From: Billgrantia ethanolica
GTDB lineage: Bacteria; Pseudomonadota; Gammaproteobacteria; Pseudomonadales; Halomonadaceae
Assembly (NCBI RefSeq): GCF_021404305.1
Contig: NZ_JABFTX010000001.1
Location: 1,302,001 to 1,366,000 of the forward strand
Length of the DNA stretch: 64,000 bases
Direction: 5' to 3'
In this document: in pieces, positions 17,821 through 26,873 of the stretch
Position numbering within the stretch: the first letter of the stretch is position 1
Layout: every line of letters begins with the position of its first letter
The notes under the pieces: generated by a model
Told to the model about the DNA's origin: nothing
What the model saw: the letters and a program-made list of their open reading frames with translations, nothing else
The model's database searches: none
Made by a program: the position numbers and the translations under genes

Positions 17821-19218
17821 ATGAGCGAAGCGGCAGTGACCACCAATGCGCATCAAGCACGCTGGCAGCAGACGCTGCGGCACGTGCGTACGCGGGTGGA
17901 AACGGTGCCCGGCTATCGCACCAGCGGCCGGGTGCTGCGCGCCACCGGCATGGTGATCGAAGCCGTTGGGCTGCGCGTGGCGCTGGGCAACGCCTGCCGC
18001 ATCGAGCTGCCCTCCCCCGGTGGCAACGAGCCGCCACGCTTCGCCGAGGCCGAGGTGGTCGGTTTCAACGGCGAGCGCCTGCTGCTGATGCCGCTCACGG
18101 AAATCGCCGGCCTGATGCCCGGCGCGCGAGTCTTCCCGCTGGGCGACGGCCCTGATCATGCGGCACGCCGCTTCCCGCTGGGAGAATCCCTGCTCGGCCG
18201 TGTGGTCGATGGCAACGGCGAACCGCTGGACGGCCTCGGCCCGCTGGATGAAGCCCCCCGTGCCCCGCTCTCTACCCCACCGCTCAACCCGCTGAAGCGC
18301 GCTCCCATCGATGAGCAGATCGACGTCGGCATTCGTGCCATCAATGCCCTGCTCAGCGTCGGTCGCGGTCAGCGCATGGGGTTGTTCGCCGGCTCCGGTG
18401 TCGGCAAATCGGTATTGCTCGGCATGATGGCCCGCTATACCGGCGCCGAGATCATCGTGGTCGGTCTGATCGGCGAGCGTGGCCGCGAGGTTCAGGACTT
18501 CATCGACAACATTCTCGGCCCCGAGGGGCGCCGACGCGCTGTGGTGGTGGCAGCGCCGGCTGATACCTCACCGCTGCAGCGTCTGCAGGGCGCGGCCTAC
18601 GCCACGCGGCTGGCGGAGGGTTTTCGCGACCAGGGCAAGAACGTACTGCTGATCATGGATTCGCTGACCCGCTACGCCATGGCCCAGCGCGAGATCGCCC
18701 TGGCCATCGGCGAGCCGCCCGCCACCAAGGGCTATCCACCCTCGGTGTTCGCCAAGATACCCAGCCTGGTGGAGCGCGCCGGCAACGCCGAGCGCGGCCG
18801 CGGCTCGATCACCGCCTTCTATACCGTTCTCACCGAAGGCGACGATCAGCAGGACCCGATTGCCGACTCGGCGCGTGCCATCCTCGACGGCCATATCGTG
18901 CTGTCGCGCACCCTGGCGGAGGCCGGTCACTACCCCGCCATCGACATCGAGGCTTCGATCAGCCGGGTGATGACACACATCATCGACGATCGCCAGTTGA
19001 GCATGACTCAGGCGTTCAAGCGCCTGTTCTCGCGCTACCAGCGCAATCGCGATCTGATCAGCGTCGGCGCTTACAGCCCGGGGCATGACCCCCAACTGGA
19101 CGAAGCGGTGCAGCGCTATCCACAGCTGGAGCATTTCCTCCAGCAAAGCATGAACGAGAACGCCTCGATCGAGGCCTCCAAACAGGTTCTGGCTGAAACC
19201 CTAGGAGTCAGACAATGA
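17821..19218 (+). CDS. fliI: Flagellum-specific ATPase FliI
   Basis: 465 residues. This is the type III export ATPase, homologous to the F1 beta subunit. The Walker A motif GSGVGKS is at 191-197, Walker B is in [17 protein letters not shown], and the catalytic-Glu region is in [13 protein letters not shown]. The gene follows fliH by 10 bases and overlaps fliJ by 4 bases (ATGA). Confidence 0.98.
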   Translation: MSEAAVTTNAHQARWQQTLRHVRTRVETVPGYRTSGRVLRATGMVIEAVGLRVALGNACRIELPSPGGNEPPRFAEAEVVGFNGERLLLMPLTEIAGLMPGARVFPLGDGPDHAARRFPLGESLLGRVVDGNGEPLDGLGPLDEAPRAPLSTPPLNPLKRAPIDEQIDVGIRAINALLSVGRGQRMGLFAGSGVGKSVLLGMMARYTGAEIIVVGLIGERGREVQDFIDNILGPEGRRRAVVVAAPADTSPLQRLQGAAYATRLAEGFRDQGKNVLLIMDSLTRYAMAQREIALAIGEPPATKGYPPSVFAKIPSLVERAGNAERGRGSITAFYTVLTEGDDQQDPIADSARAILDGHIVLSRTLAEAGHYPAIDIEASISRVMTHIIDDRQLSMTQAFKRLFSRYQRNRDLISVGAYSPGHDPQLDEAVQRYPQLEHFLQQSMNENASIEASKQVLAETLGVRQ

Positions 19219-19670
19219 GTGCATCGTCACAACTCGCCATGCTGAGCGATCTTGCCCGTGACGCTCGCGATCAGGCTGGGCAGCTACTGGCAGGCGAGCG
19301 TCAGAGCGAGCGTCAGGTCGCCGCCCAGCTGGAGTCGCTCAATCGTTACCGGCTCGAATACGCAGAGCGCCTGCAACAGGCCATGCACGAAGGCATCGAC
19401 CCGGCCAGCATGCATAACTATCAGCAGTTCCTGGCATCCCTGGATGCCGCCCTGCTGCGCGCCAGGCAAGCGCTGGACGCCCAGCAGCAGCGGGTAGAGC
19501 AGAGCCAGCAGCATTGGCAGCAGGAGCAGAAGCGGCTCTCGGCCTTCGATACCCTGGTATCGCGGCGCGATGCCGAGCGACTGCGCCAGGAGGCGCGTCG
19601 CGATCAACGTATCAGTGATGAAATGGCAGCCGGACGGCTACTACGCCAGCGCGCCGGTCACACCTCGTGA
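19215..19670 (+). CDS. fliJ: Flagellar export chaperone FliJ
   Basis: 151 residues, almost entirely coiled coil and very Gln-rich ([17 protein letters not shown]). FliJ sits in the centre of the FliI hexamer like the gamma subunit of F1 and links it to FlhA. Sequence identity in this family is low, so the call relies on size, coiled-coil character and position between fliI and fliK. Confidence 0.9.
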   Translation: MSASSQLAMLSDLARDARDQAGQLLAGERQSERQVAAQLESLNRYRLEYAERLQQAMHEGIDPASMHNYQQFLASLDAALLRARQALDAQQQRVEQSQQHWQQEQKRLSAFDTLVSRRDAERLRQEARRDQRISDEMAAGRLLRQRAGHTS

Positions 19671-19687
19671 GCGGTAAGGAGAAGACC

Positions 19688-20944
19688 ATGAACATTCAGA
19701 TGATTCTGTCCGCCCTGCCGAATCAGCTTCCCGGCAAACATGAAGCCGGCGTGGCACCGGAGCACTTCGCACTGGCGCTGAACAAGGCAAGCAATGGCTA
19801 CCAAGTCGGGGGGAGCTCCCTGCCGGCGGCGCTGTCCGCTTCCGCGCACGGCTTGCCGGAAACCATGGCCGCACAGCAGGCACTGCTGCAGGCCCTGAAT
19901 ACGAACATCGATCATCCGCTTGGCGAGCAGGGTCACTCCGACGCCAACGCCCAGCTCGACGAGATCATGGCACGTCTGGCTCTGATCGACGGTAGCTTCG
20001 TTCAGGAGCAGGATGCCGTCGGCGTGCAGGCTTCAATGCCACAGACCGATGCCGAGCTGAAGATCGCCAGTGACGTCAAAGCTGCCGATCAGACCGAACA
20101 AACTGCCACCCTCGCGGCCGCTGCCGTGGCAGCCCCGAGCAGCACCGGTGAAATGCGTATGGTGCACGGCGACACCGCCTCACTCACTACTGCCGGACAG
20201 GCAGCCGCTGGCCAGGGCCAAACTGCTCAGGCCACTGCCCTGCCCCAGGCAACCATGGCCGTCGAACGGGGCCTCGCCGTCAATGCCGACGAAGCCCCGT
20301 TGCGCGCCGCCAACGCGGCAACCGAGTTCACCACCACCTTCGCCAGAACGGCACAGGACGGCGGCGAACTCCGTGCGATGACACCGGACGCACCCCGCGC
20401 CGGCTTCGTGCCGGAAGCCACCCACATGGCACAGTCCGTTAGCGCCCCGACAGGCCAGGCCCAGGCTGCTGCGCAACCCGCACTACCCACCCAGGCCACT
20501 CTCACCGCCCCGCTGCAGAGCCCCAACTGGCCCACCCAGTTGGGTCAGCAGCTGGTGCAGTTTGCCCGCGTCGGCGGCGAGCAGCAGGTCGAGATGCGCC
20601 TGAACCCGGCGGAACTTGGCCCGCTCTCGGTAACGCTGAAGATGACCGAGCAGGGCGCCCAGGCGCAGTTCCTGGCATCACATGCACAGGTTCGCCAGGT
20701 GCTGGAGCAGGCCATTCCGCAACTGCGTGAAGCACTGGCCGAGCAAGGCATCACTCTGGGGGAGACCTCGGTAGGCGAGCAGCGTCGCCAGGATGCACAA
20801 GCTTTCGCCAATCAAAATGGCCAGCAGGGCCAGGGCGGTTCGGCTTCAGGCGAGGAAGAGGCCGCTCTGGCCGCTGCCGACGAAGCCGCAACGAGTACGG
20901 CCGCCACCCTGTCGATGGACGGTCGGGTGAATCTCTACGCCTGA
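19688..20944 (+). CDS. fliK: Flagellar hook-length control protein FliK
   Basis: 418 residues from the ATG at 19688, chosen over the GTG at 19667 because AAGGAG is 6 bases upstream. The N-terminal two thirds are Ala/Gln/Thr-rich and flexible, the ruler part. The C-terminal Flg_hook domain reads QVEMRLNPAELGPLSVTLKM, then VLEQAIPQLREALAEQGITL. FliK measures the hook and switches export specificity through FlhB. FlhB is not encoded in this window. Confidence 0.93.
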   Translation: MNIQMILSALPNQLPGKHEAGVAPEHFALALNKASNGYQVGGSSLPAALSASAHGLPETMAAQQALLQALNTNIDHPLGEQGHSDANAQLDEIMARLALIDGSFVQEQDAVGVQASMPQTDAELKIASDVKAADQTEQTATLAAAAVAAPSSTGEMRMVHGDTASLTTAGQAAAGQGQTAQATALPQATMAVERGLAVNADEAPLRAANAATEFTTTFARTAQDGGELRAMTPDAPRAGFVPEATHMAQSVSAPTGQAQAAAQPALPTQATLTAPLQSPNWPTQLGQQLVQFARVGGEQQVEMRLNPAELGPLSVTLKMTEQGAQAQFLASHAQVRQVLEQAIPQLREALAEQGITLGETSVGEQRRQDAQAFANQNGQQGQGGSASGEEEAALAAADEAATSTAATLSMDGRVNLYA

Positions 20945-21052
20945 GACAAAAAGCCAAGATAAGCCCTTTCGCGCGGCTTGTTCCTGTCATCGCAGGCCGC
21001 GCAGCTTGGCATAATCTCTCCAACAGCTGGATAACACACGAAAGGCAAGGCA
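20945..21052 (+). promoter_or_regulatory. fliK-fliL gap with imperfect hairpin
   Basis: A 10-bp stem (20971-20980 with 20993-21002, one G-U pair) lies in this 108-base gap and lacks a following T run, so it may be an attenuator or mRNA-processing site. CATAAT at 21010-21015 could be a -10 for fliL, but no convincing -35 is seen. Confidence 0.4.
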
Positions 21053-21529
21053 ATGGCAAAATCGACGGGTGGCTCCTCCAAGCTCCTGTGGTTGATGGTG
21101 CTACTGGTACTGCTCTCCATGGCAGCAGCGGGAGCGGCCATCTACATGGTCATGAGCGAGCGTGACGGCAGCGAAGGCGGCAACGCGCAGACGCAGCAAC
21201 TGCAGCGTCAGACACCGATCTTCGTCAAGATCGACCCCTTCACGGTCAATCTCGCCGACGACAATTTTGGCTCGCGGTTGCTCTATACCGGCATCTCGCT
21301 GAAGGTCGGCAACAACGAGACACGCGAGATTCTCACCGAGCACATGCCGCAGGTTCGCAGCCGGCTGCTGATGCTGTTCTCCGGCAAACAGGCCAGCGAG
21401 CTGACCACTCCGGATGGCAAGCGCCGTCTCGGTGAGGAAGTGATCGCCGTGCTCTCCGAACCGCTGTCCCAGCCTCAGCCGTCCCTGGATATCCGAGACG
21501 TGCTGTTCACCGAGTTCATCGTGCAATAA
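21053..21529 (+). CDS. fliL: Flagellar basal body-associated protein FliL
   Basis: 158 residues. A single N-terminal membrane helix (LLWLMVLLVLLSMAAAGAAIYMV) is followed by a FliL periplasmic domain (FVKIDPFTVNLADD, ending DVLFTEFIVQ). FliL rings surround the stator and increase torque. A 108-base gap separates it from fliK, so a second promoter or processing site may start the fliLMNOPQR part. Confidence 0.95.
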   Translation: MAKSTGGSSKLLWLMVLLVLLSMAAAGAAIYMVMSERDGSEGGNAQTQQLQRQTPIFVKIDPFTVNLADDNFGSRLLYTGISLKVGNNETREILTEHMPQVRSRLLMLFSGKQASELTTPDGKRRLGEEVIAVLSEPLSQPQPSLDIRDVLFTEFIVQ

Positions 21530-21548
21530 ACCGGGTGCCCCTGCCACC

Positions 21549-22595
21549 ATGTCCCAAGACGATCTGCTGTCACAGGATGAGATCGACGCCTTGCTCAAGG
21601 GCGTCAGCGGCGACGACGAGCCCGTTGCACGAAACGACGGCGAGACTCGCGTACGTCCTTACGACCCGGCGACCCAGCACCGCGTGATTCGTGAGCGCCT
21701 GCAGGCGCTGGACATCATCAACGAGCGCTTTGCGCGGCACTTCCGCATGGGGCTGTTCAACCTGCTGCGGCGCAGCGCCGATATCACCGTCGATTCGGTG
21801 CGCTACCTGAGCTACAGCGAGTTCTCGCGTAACGTGCCGGTGCCGACCAACATCAACATCATTGGCATGAAGCCGCTGCGGGGCTCGGCATTGATCGTGT
21901 TCCCGCCGAACCTGGTGTTCATGGTGGTCGACAACCTGTTCGGCGGTGACGGTCGCTTCCTGACCAAGTCGGAAGGTCGGGAATTCACCAATACCGAGCA
22001 GCGCATCATCCAGCGCTTGCTGAATCTGGCCATCGACGCCTATGAAGAGTCGTGGAAGTCGGTCTATCCGCTGCAGATCAGCTACCTGCGCTCGGAGATG
22101 CAGTCGAAGTTCGCCAACATCACCAACTCGCCCAACGAGATCGTGGTGAACACGAACTTCAACATCGAGGTGGGCAATCTCGCCAGCAGCTTCCAGATCT
22201 GCATCCCCTACTCGATGGTCGAGCCGTTGCGCGATCTGCTGGCCAATCCGCTCAGCGATGGCCATCACAACCAGGACGGCTCCTGGACCAAGCGCATGGC
22301 CGGCGAGCTGCGCCGTTCCGAAGTGGAAGTGATCGCCAACTTTGCCGACATCCCTACCCGCATTGCCCATGTCATGGCGCTGAAGGTAGGCGACGTGCTG
22401 CCTCTCGAACTTCCCGAGACCGTGACCGCCAGCGTGGATGGGGTGCCGGTAATGGAGTGCGACTACGGCAGCCAGCACGAACAGCGCGCGCTGCGCGTCA
22501 TCCGCATCATCGACCATGGTGCACAGAACCCGGTGTCGAAGGACGCCTTCATCAAGGGCGCAGCGCCTCAAGCCAAGGAATCCAAGCATGACTGA
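21549..22595 (+). CDS. fliM: Flagellar motor switch protein FliM
   Basis: 348 residues. The N-terminal CheY-P-binding motif is present as LSQDEIDALLKG (consensus LSQxEIDALL). The middle CheC-like domain contains the GGxG-type loop (LFGGDGRF), and the C-terminal SpoA domain contacts FliN. The stop overlaps the fliN start by 8 bases. Confidence 0.97.
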   Translation: MSQDDLLSQDEIDALLKGVSGDDEPVARNDGETRVRPYDPATQHRVIRERLQALDIINERFARHFRMGLFNLLRRSADITVDSVRYLSYSEFSRNVPVPTNINIIGMKPLRGSALIVFPPNLVFMVVDNLFGGDGRFLTKSEGREFTNTEQRIIQRLLNLAIDAYEESWKSVYPLQISYLRSEMQSKFANITNSPNEIVVNTNFNIEVGNLASSFQICIPYSMVEPLRDLLANPLSDGHHNQDGSWTKRMAGELRRSEVEVIANFADIPTRIAHVMALKVGDVLPLELPETVTASVDGVPVMECDYGSQHEQRALRVIRIIDHGAQNPVSKDAFIKGAAPQAKESKHD

Positions 22596-23160
22596 TCCCA
22601 AGAAACCCGATCAGAACGTTTCCGACGACGACTGGGCCGCCGCCATGTCCGAGCAAGAGGATAAGGAGCCGGCCAGCGACGACGACCCCTGGGCCGAAGC
22701 CATGGCCGAACAGGCCGAAGCCGAGCAAAGCGCAGGCAGCGCTGACGACGACCCGTGGGCGGAAGCCCTGGCCGAACAGGAGGCATTCGAGTCGTCTGCC
22801 GACGAGGCGCCTGTCGCCGCCGCGCCGGCAGCAGCCCCGCAGTCCGCAGGAGACCGGGTGTTCCGGCCGCTCGACAGAGGCAAGGAAGGCGGGGCTCCCC
22901 GCGACCTGGAAATGATCATGGACATCCCGGTCAAGCTGACCGTGGAGCTGGGCCGTACCAAGCTGACCATCAAACAGCTCCTCGAGCTGACCCAGGGCTC
23001 CGTCGTCGAGCTCGACGGTCTGGCCGGCGAGCCGATGGACATCCTGATCAACGGTTACCTCATCGCTCAAGGCGAAGTGGTAGTGGTCGACGACAAGTAC
23101 GGCATCCGCATCACCGAGATCATCACCCCCTCCGAGCGGGTGCAAAAACTCAACCGATGA
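22588..23160 (+). CDS. fliN: Flagellar motor switch protein FliN
   Basis: 190 residues from the ATG at 22588. The C-terminal SpoA domain is typical: MDIPVKLTVELGRTKLTIKQ, then GEVVVVDDKYGIRITEII. The N-terminal about 95 residues are an unusually long, very acidic extension with three imperfect repeats of DDDPWAEAMAEQ type. The short enteric FliN lacks this extension, but many Pseudomonas/Halomonas-type proteins are longer. The gene overlaps fliM by 8 bases and fliO by 4. Confidence 0.96.
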   Translation: MTDPKKPDQNVSDDDWAAAMSEQEDKEPASDDDPWAEAMAEQAEAEQSAGSADDDPWAEALAEQEAFESSADEAPVAAAPAAAPQSAGDRVFRPLDRGKEGGAPRDLEMIMDIPVKLTVELGRTKLTIKQLLELTQGSVVELDGLAGEPMDILINGYLIAQGEVVVVDDKYGIRITEIITPSERVQKLNR

Positions 23161-23594
23161 GCAACACGCCTAATCCCGAGAACGGCACAGGACTCGAAGC
23201 GCTGGCTGTGGGCGGCGATGCCCTGGTGGGCATGGCTACCCTCGGCAAGACGGCCGCGGCCCTGGCGCTGGTCATCGCCATCATCCTGATCTGCACCGCC
23301 TTGCTGAAGCGCTGGAATCCTCAACAGCGGGCGGCGGGCGGGCATCTGCGGGTGGTGGGCAGTGCTGCCGTGGGCGCTCGCGAAAGAGTGGTCATCGTCG
23401 AGGTTGAAGGCACCTGGCTGGTGCTCGGGGTCGGTGGCGGCCAGGTCAACAAGCTGCACGAGCGGCAGGCACCTTCTCGCCCCGCCGACGAAACGCCTGG
23501 CAAGCAAGCCGAAGACGAACGCTTCGCCGCTCGCTTTGCCCGCGCCTTGAAGCAGAACGCCGGCCTGGGTGGCTCCAGGCGGGGAGAATCATGA
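23157..23594 (+). CDS. fliO: Flagellar biosynthesis protein FliO
   Basis: 145 residues from the ATG at 23157, overlapping the fliN stop by ATGA. It has one membrane helix ([19 protein letters not shown]) and a C-terminal FliO domain ([20 protein letters not shown], then WLVLGVGGG). FliO helps FliP assemble into the export gate. The 3' end overlaps fliP by ATGA. Confidence 0.93.
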   Translation: MSNTPNPENGTGLEALAVGGDALVGMATLGKTAAALALVIAIILICTALLKRWNPQQRAAGGHLRVVGSAAVGARERVVIVEVEGTWLVLGVGGGQVNKLHERQAPSRPADETPGKQAEDERFAARFARALKQNAGLGGSRRGES

Positions 23595-24334
23595 TTCGCT
23601 CGCTGGTCCTCTTAGCAGCCCTGTTGCTTGTCCTGCTGCCACTCGGCGCCCATGCCCAGCAGATTCCCGGCATCATCAGCCAGCCCCTGGACAACGGTGG
23701 CCAGCAGTGGTCGATTCAGCTGCAGACGCTTCTTCTGCTCACCTCGCTGGCCTTCCTGCCGGCGGCGCTGCTGATGATGACCAGCTTCACCCGTATCATC
23801 ATCGTGCTCAGCCTGCTGCGCACCGCCATGGGCACCCAGGCCACGCCACCCAATCAGGTATTGCTGGGTCTGGCCCTGTTCCTGACTTTCTTCGTCATGT
23901 CACCCGTGATCGGGTTGGTATACGACACCGCCTGGGTGCCGCTGACCGCCGACGAAATCGATTTCGAGCAGTTCCTGCTCCTTGCCCAGGAGCCGTTCCG
24001 CGAATTCATGCTGGCTCAGACTCGCGAACCGGACCTGGCGCTGTTTGCACGCCTGGCCGAAGTCGGTCCCATGCAGGGGCCGGAGGACGTGCCGCTGCGT
24101 ATTCTGGTGCCGGCCTTCGTCACCAGTGAGCTCAAGACGGCGTTTCAGATCGGCTTCACCATCTTCATCCCGTTCCTGATCATCGACCTGGTGGTTGCCA
24201 GCACCCTGATGTCGCTAGGCATGATGATGGTGCCGCCGGCCACCATCTCGCTGCCGTTCAAGCTGATGCTGTTCGTGCTGGTGGACGGCTGGCAGCTGAT
24301 CATCGGATCGCTGGCCGAGAGCTTCTTCGTATGA
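23591..24334 (+). CDS. fliP: Flagellar export gate protein FliP
   Basis: 247 residues with an N-terminal cleavable signal peptide (ending GAHAQQ), as usual for FliP, and four membrane helices. Family signatures visible are [36 protein letters not shown] and [15 protein letters not shown]. FliP forms the core of the FliPQR export channel. Confidence 0.98.
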   Translation: MIRSLVLLAALLLVLLPLGAHAQQIPGIISQPLDNGGQQWSIQLQTLLLLTSLAFLPAALLMMTSFTRIIIVLSLLRTAMGTQATPPNQVLLGLALFLTFFVMSPVIGLVYDTAWVPLTADEIDFEQFLLLAQEPFREFMLAQTREPDLALFARLAEVGPMQGPEDVPLRILVPAFVTSELKTAFQIGFTIFIPFLIIDLVVASTLMSLGMMMVPPATISLPFKLMLFVLVDGWQLIIGSLAESFFV

Positions 24335-24380
24335 ACGCCGTCAAGAGAGGCCGGACGCGCCGCGCCGGCAAGGAGTCACG

Positions 24381-24650
24381 ATGACACCGGAAATGGTCAT
24401 GGGCATCGCCTACCAGGGCATGCGTGTCACGCTGTTCCTGGCCGGCCCGCTGCTGATCACCGCCCTGCTCACGGGTCTTACCGTGAGTCTGTTTCAGGCT
24501 GCCACCCAGATCAACGAAATGACCCTCTCGTTCATTCCCAAGATTCTCGGCGTGTTCACCGTTCTGGTGCTGGCCGGCCCCTGGCTGCTGAAGCTGATCG
24601 TCGACTTCACCCGCAACCTCTTTACCAGCATCCCCAGCATGCTGATGTGA
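24381..24650 (+). CDS. fliQ: Flagellar export gate protein FliQ
   Basis: 89 residues, two membrane helices, with the FliQ signature FQAATQINEMTLSFIPKI. It wraps around FliP/FliR in the export gate. It begins 46 bases after fliP and ends 7 bases before fliR. Confidence 0.97.
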   Translation: MTPEMVMGIAYQGMRVTLFLAGPLLITALLTGLTVSLFQAATQINEMTLSFIPKILGVFTVLVLAGPWLLKLIVDFTRNLFTSIPSMLM

Positions 24651-24657
24651 GCTGCTC

Positions 24658-25449
24658 ATGGTCGAGGTGACCTTCGATCAACTGCACGCCTGGCTGGTGC
24701 TCTTTCTCTGGCCCTTCGTGCGTATCCTGGCATTTTTCCAGGCTTCTCCGCTGTGGGGACACTCCAGCGTACCCAACCAGGCCAAGATCGGGTTGGCATT
24801 TCTCATCACGCTGGTGATCGCCCCGGTACTGCCACCCATGCCCGACGTGCCTCTCGTCTCCTGGGCCGGTTTCGGCATTTTGGTGGAGCAGATGCTGATC
24901 GGCATCGCCATCGGCCTGGTCATGCATGTGGTCTTTGCCGTGGTACAGGCAGCCGGCGAGTTCATCGGCCTGCAGATGGGCCTGGCCTTCGCCACCTTCT
25001 TCGATGCCGGCAGCGGTACCAACTCCATGATCCTGTCGCGCATCTTTTTCATGGTCGCCCTGCTGATGTTCCTTGCGCTGGGTGGCCATCTGATGGTGCT
25101 GGAAGCACTGGTCGCGAGCTTTTACGGCCTGCCCATCGGTATCGGCGCATTCAATCCTGCCGCGTTCGAGATGATGGTGCGCTACGGCGGCACCATCTTC
25201 GTCGCCGGTATGTCGCTGGCGCTGCCGCTGGTAGGCTCCCTTCTGATCATCAACCTGGCCATGGGCATTCTGAACCGCTCCGCCCCGCAGTTGACGGTAT
25301 TCAACATCGGCTTCCCCACTTCACTGACCGTTGGCCTTATTCTGCTGATGGTACTGATGACCGACATGTCGCGTTTTCTGCAGCGCCTGTTCAGCAACGG
25401 CATTCAATTCATCTATTCGTTGATCGAGGCCTTGGCGCCGCTGACCTGA
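24658..25449 (+). CDS. fliR: Flagellar export gate protein FliR
   Basis: 263 residues, about six membrane helices, with FliR signatures (FVRILAFFQASPLWG, QMGLAFATFFDAGSGTN, INLAMGILNRSAPQLTVFNI). It is the last gene of the fliF-fliR run. flhB, which usually follows fliR in many species, is not here: the next gene is flgL on the opposite strand. Confidence 0.97.
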   Translation: MVEVTFDQLHAWLVLFLWPFVRILAFFQASPLWGHSSVPNQAKIGLAFLITLVIAPVLPPMPDVPLVSWAGFGILVEQMLIGIAIGLVMHVVFAVVQAAGEFIGLQMGLAFATFFDAGSGTNSMILSRIFFMVALLMFLALGGHLMVLEALVASFYGLPIGIGAFNPAAFEMMVRYGGTIFVAGMSLALPLVGSLLIINLAMGILNRSAPQLTVFNIGFPTSLTVGLILLMVLMTDMSRFLQRLFSNGIQFIYSLIEALAPLT

Positions 25450-25452
25450 AAC

Positions 25453-25487
25453 GAAAAAAAACCGCCCCGGCCAAGAAGCCGGAGCGG
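25453..25487 (-). terminator. Terminator of flgL (hairpin with T tract on the minus strand)
   Basis: A 10-bp stem with one mismatch (25462-25471 with 25478-25487) is followed on the minus strand by eight T. On the plus strand it lies just after the fliR stop but has no T run, so it mainly serves the leftward flgKL transcript and may also mark the 3' end of the fliR mRNA. Confidence 0.8.
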
Positions 25488-25494
25488 CAAAACG

Positions 25495-25530
25495 AGATCC
25501 CGTGGTTTGAATAATTTAATCACGGGATCT
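25495..25530. repeat. Perfect 10-bp inverted repeat between fliR and flgL
   Basis: The arms AGATCCCGTG (25495-25504) and CACGGGATCT (25521-25530) are perfect complements with a 16-base AT-rich loop. No T run follows on either strand. It lies between two convergent gene ends, beside the flgL terminator. Confidence 0.85.
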
Positions 25531-25590
25531 GCAGGGAAGCTTAGCCGTAGTGACCCACGGCTCGATGGATTGGCGTCCCTGCCTGAGTTC

Positions 25591-26853
25591 CTACAGGAAA
25601 TTGAACAGCGACATGCTCTTCACATCGACGAAGGCCTTCTGAGCCGCCTGCAGCCCAACCTGGCGCAGGCTGTATTCGGCGATGGCCTTGGAATAATCCA
25701 GATCGACCAGATCGGAGAGCGTCTTCTCGTAGTTCATCATACGGTTGCCACCGACGGCATCGACCACGTCCAGTTCGTTGAGGCGCGCACCCATGGAGGC
25801 ACGTACCGTCAGCACGTTGTCGAGGCTGTTATCGAGCTCGCGCATGGCGGTGCGAAGCGTATTGCGCAGCTCGGCTTTCTCCGTTGGCGTGGCGGCGGGA
25901 TTCTCGAGTACGCCGAGCGCCTTTTCCATGGTCTTGAAAAGGTCGTGGTTCATCTCGTTCGCAGTGGCAACGCGGACCCCATCGCCATCTTCAGGCGTTC
26001 CTTGCAAGGAAAGCCGTAACCCTCCAACGCTGATGGTCTGTCCGGCCGGATCGTAAGCCTCATCGTTCAGCGGCGGTACCGTTTCGACCCAATCGCCGTT
26101 ATCGTCCTGCATCCTGACGGTAAACGTAATGTCGACTCCATCATTGGCGAAATCGACACGAAACGCGCGGCCGTGATGTGGATCTGAATTATTGACGATC
26201 TGCGGGCCGGAGAAGGTGACATCACCTTCGTTTTGCGCTCCGATGCTGCCATCGGCGGTCAACCTGCCTGCCTCGGACAGGTAACCCGCACCGCTCGCCA
26301 CGCTGTTGAAGATACGGATTCCGTTATCCGATACGGGCATTTCACGCGAGGCATCGATACGCTGAGCGCGGGCCTGGTTGTCACCCACGTAGGTGATTCC
26401 ATTTTCGCCACGCACGAAGGGCGAACTCGAGTCCTGGTAACCGCCAAACAGGTAGCGGCCGTTGCCATCGGTAGCGTTGGCCTGACCGAGCAGTGTCTCG
26501 TAGATACCACGCAGTTCAGAGGCCACCGACTGACGGTCGGAGTCGCTCAGAGTGTCGCTTGAAGCCTGCACCAGCAGCGTCTTGGCACTGGTAATGGCAT
26601 CGGCAACGCTGTTCAGCACGCTCTCCCCCTGAGCCAGGGAGTTGCGCGCCGACACGCGGGCATCTGCATATTGCTGAGTCACGGCCTTGGCCTGGGAGAC
26701 CCCGACCGCCCGGGCTGCCGACTGGGGGTCGTCGGAGGGGTTGACGACCCGCCGGCCGCTGGCGATCTGCTGACCGACCTTGAGGAAGTCGCCTTGCTGA
26801 CGGTTCATGGCCGACACGCTCTGATCGAACATGGTCACTGTGCTGATACGCAT
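25591..26853 (-). CDS. flgL: Flagellar hook-filament junction protein FlgL (HAP3)
   Basis: 420 residues. The N-terminus MRISTVTMFDQSVSAMNRQQ and the following QIASGRRVVNPSDDPQSAAR are typical of FlgL, and the C-terminal helix ends QKAFVDVKSMSLFNFL. It forms the junction layer between FlgK and flagellin. It lies 20 bases downstream of flgK and shares the flgK sigma-28 promoter. Confidence 0.96.
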   Translation of the reverse strand: MRISTVTMFDQSVSAMNRQQGDFLKVGQQIASGRRVVNPSDDPQSAARAVGVSQAKAVTQQYADARVSARNSLAQGESVLNSVADAITSAKTLLVQASSDTLSDSDRQSVASELRGIYETLLGQANATDGNGRYLFGGYQDSSSPFVRGENGITYVGDNQARAQRIDASREMPVSDNGIRIFNSVASGAGYLSEAGRLTADGSIGAQNEGDVTFSGPQIVNNSDPHHGRAFRVDFANDGVDITFTVRMQDDNGDWVETVPPLNDEAYDPAGQTISVGGLRLSLQGTPEDGDGVRVATANEMNHDLFKTMEKALGVLENPAATPTEKAELRNTLRTAMRELDNSLDNVLTVRASMGARLNELDVVDAVGGNRMMNYEKTLSDLVDLDYSKAIAEYSLRQVGLQAAQKAFVDVKSMSLFNFL

Positions 26854-26873
26854 CGTATTGGGCTCCCTGAGGA

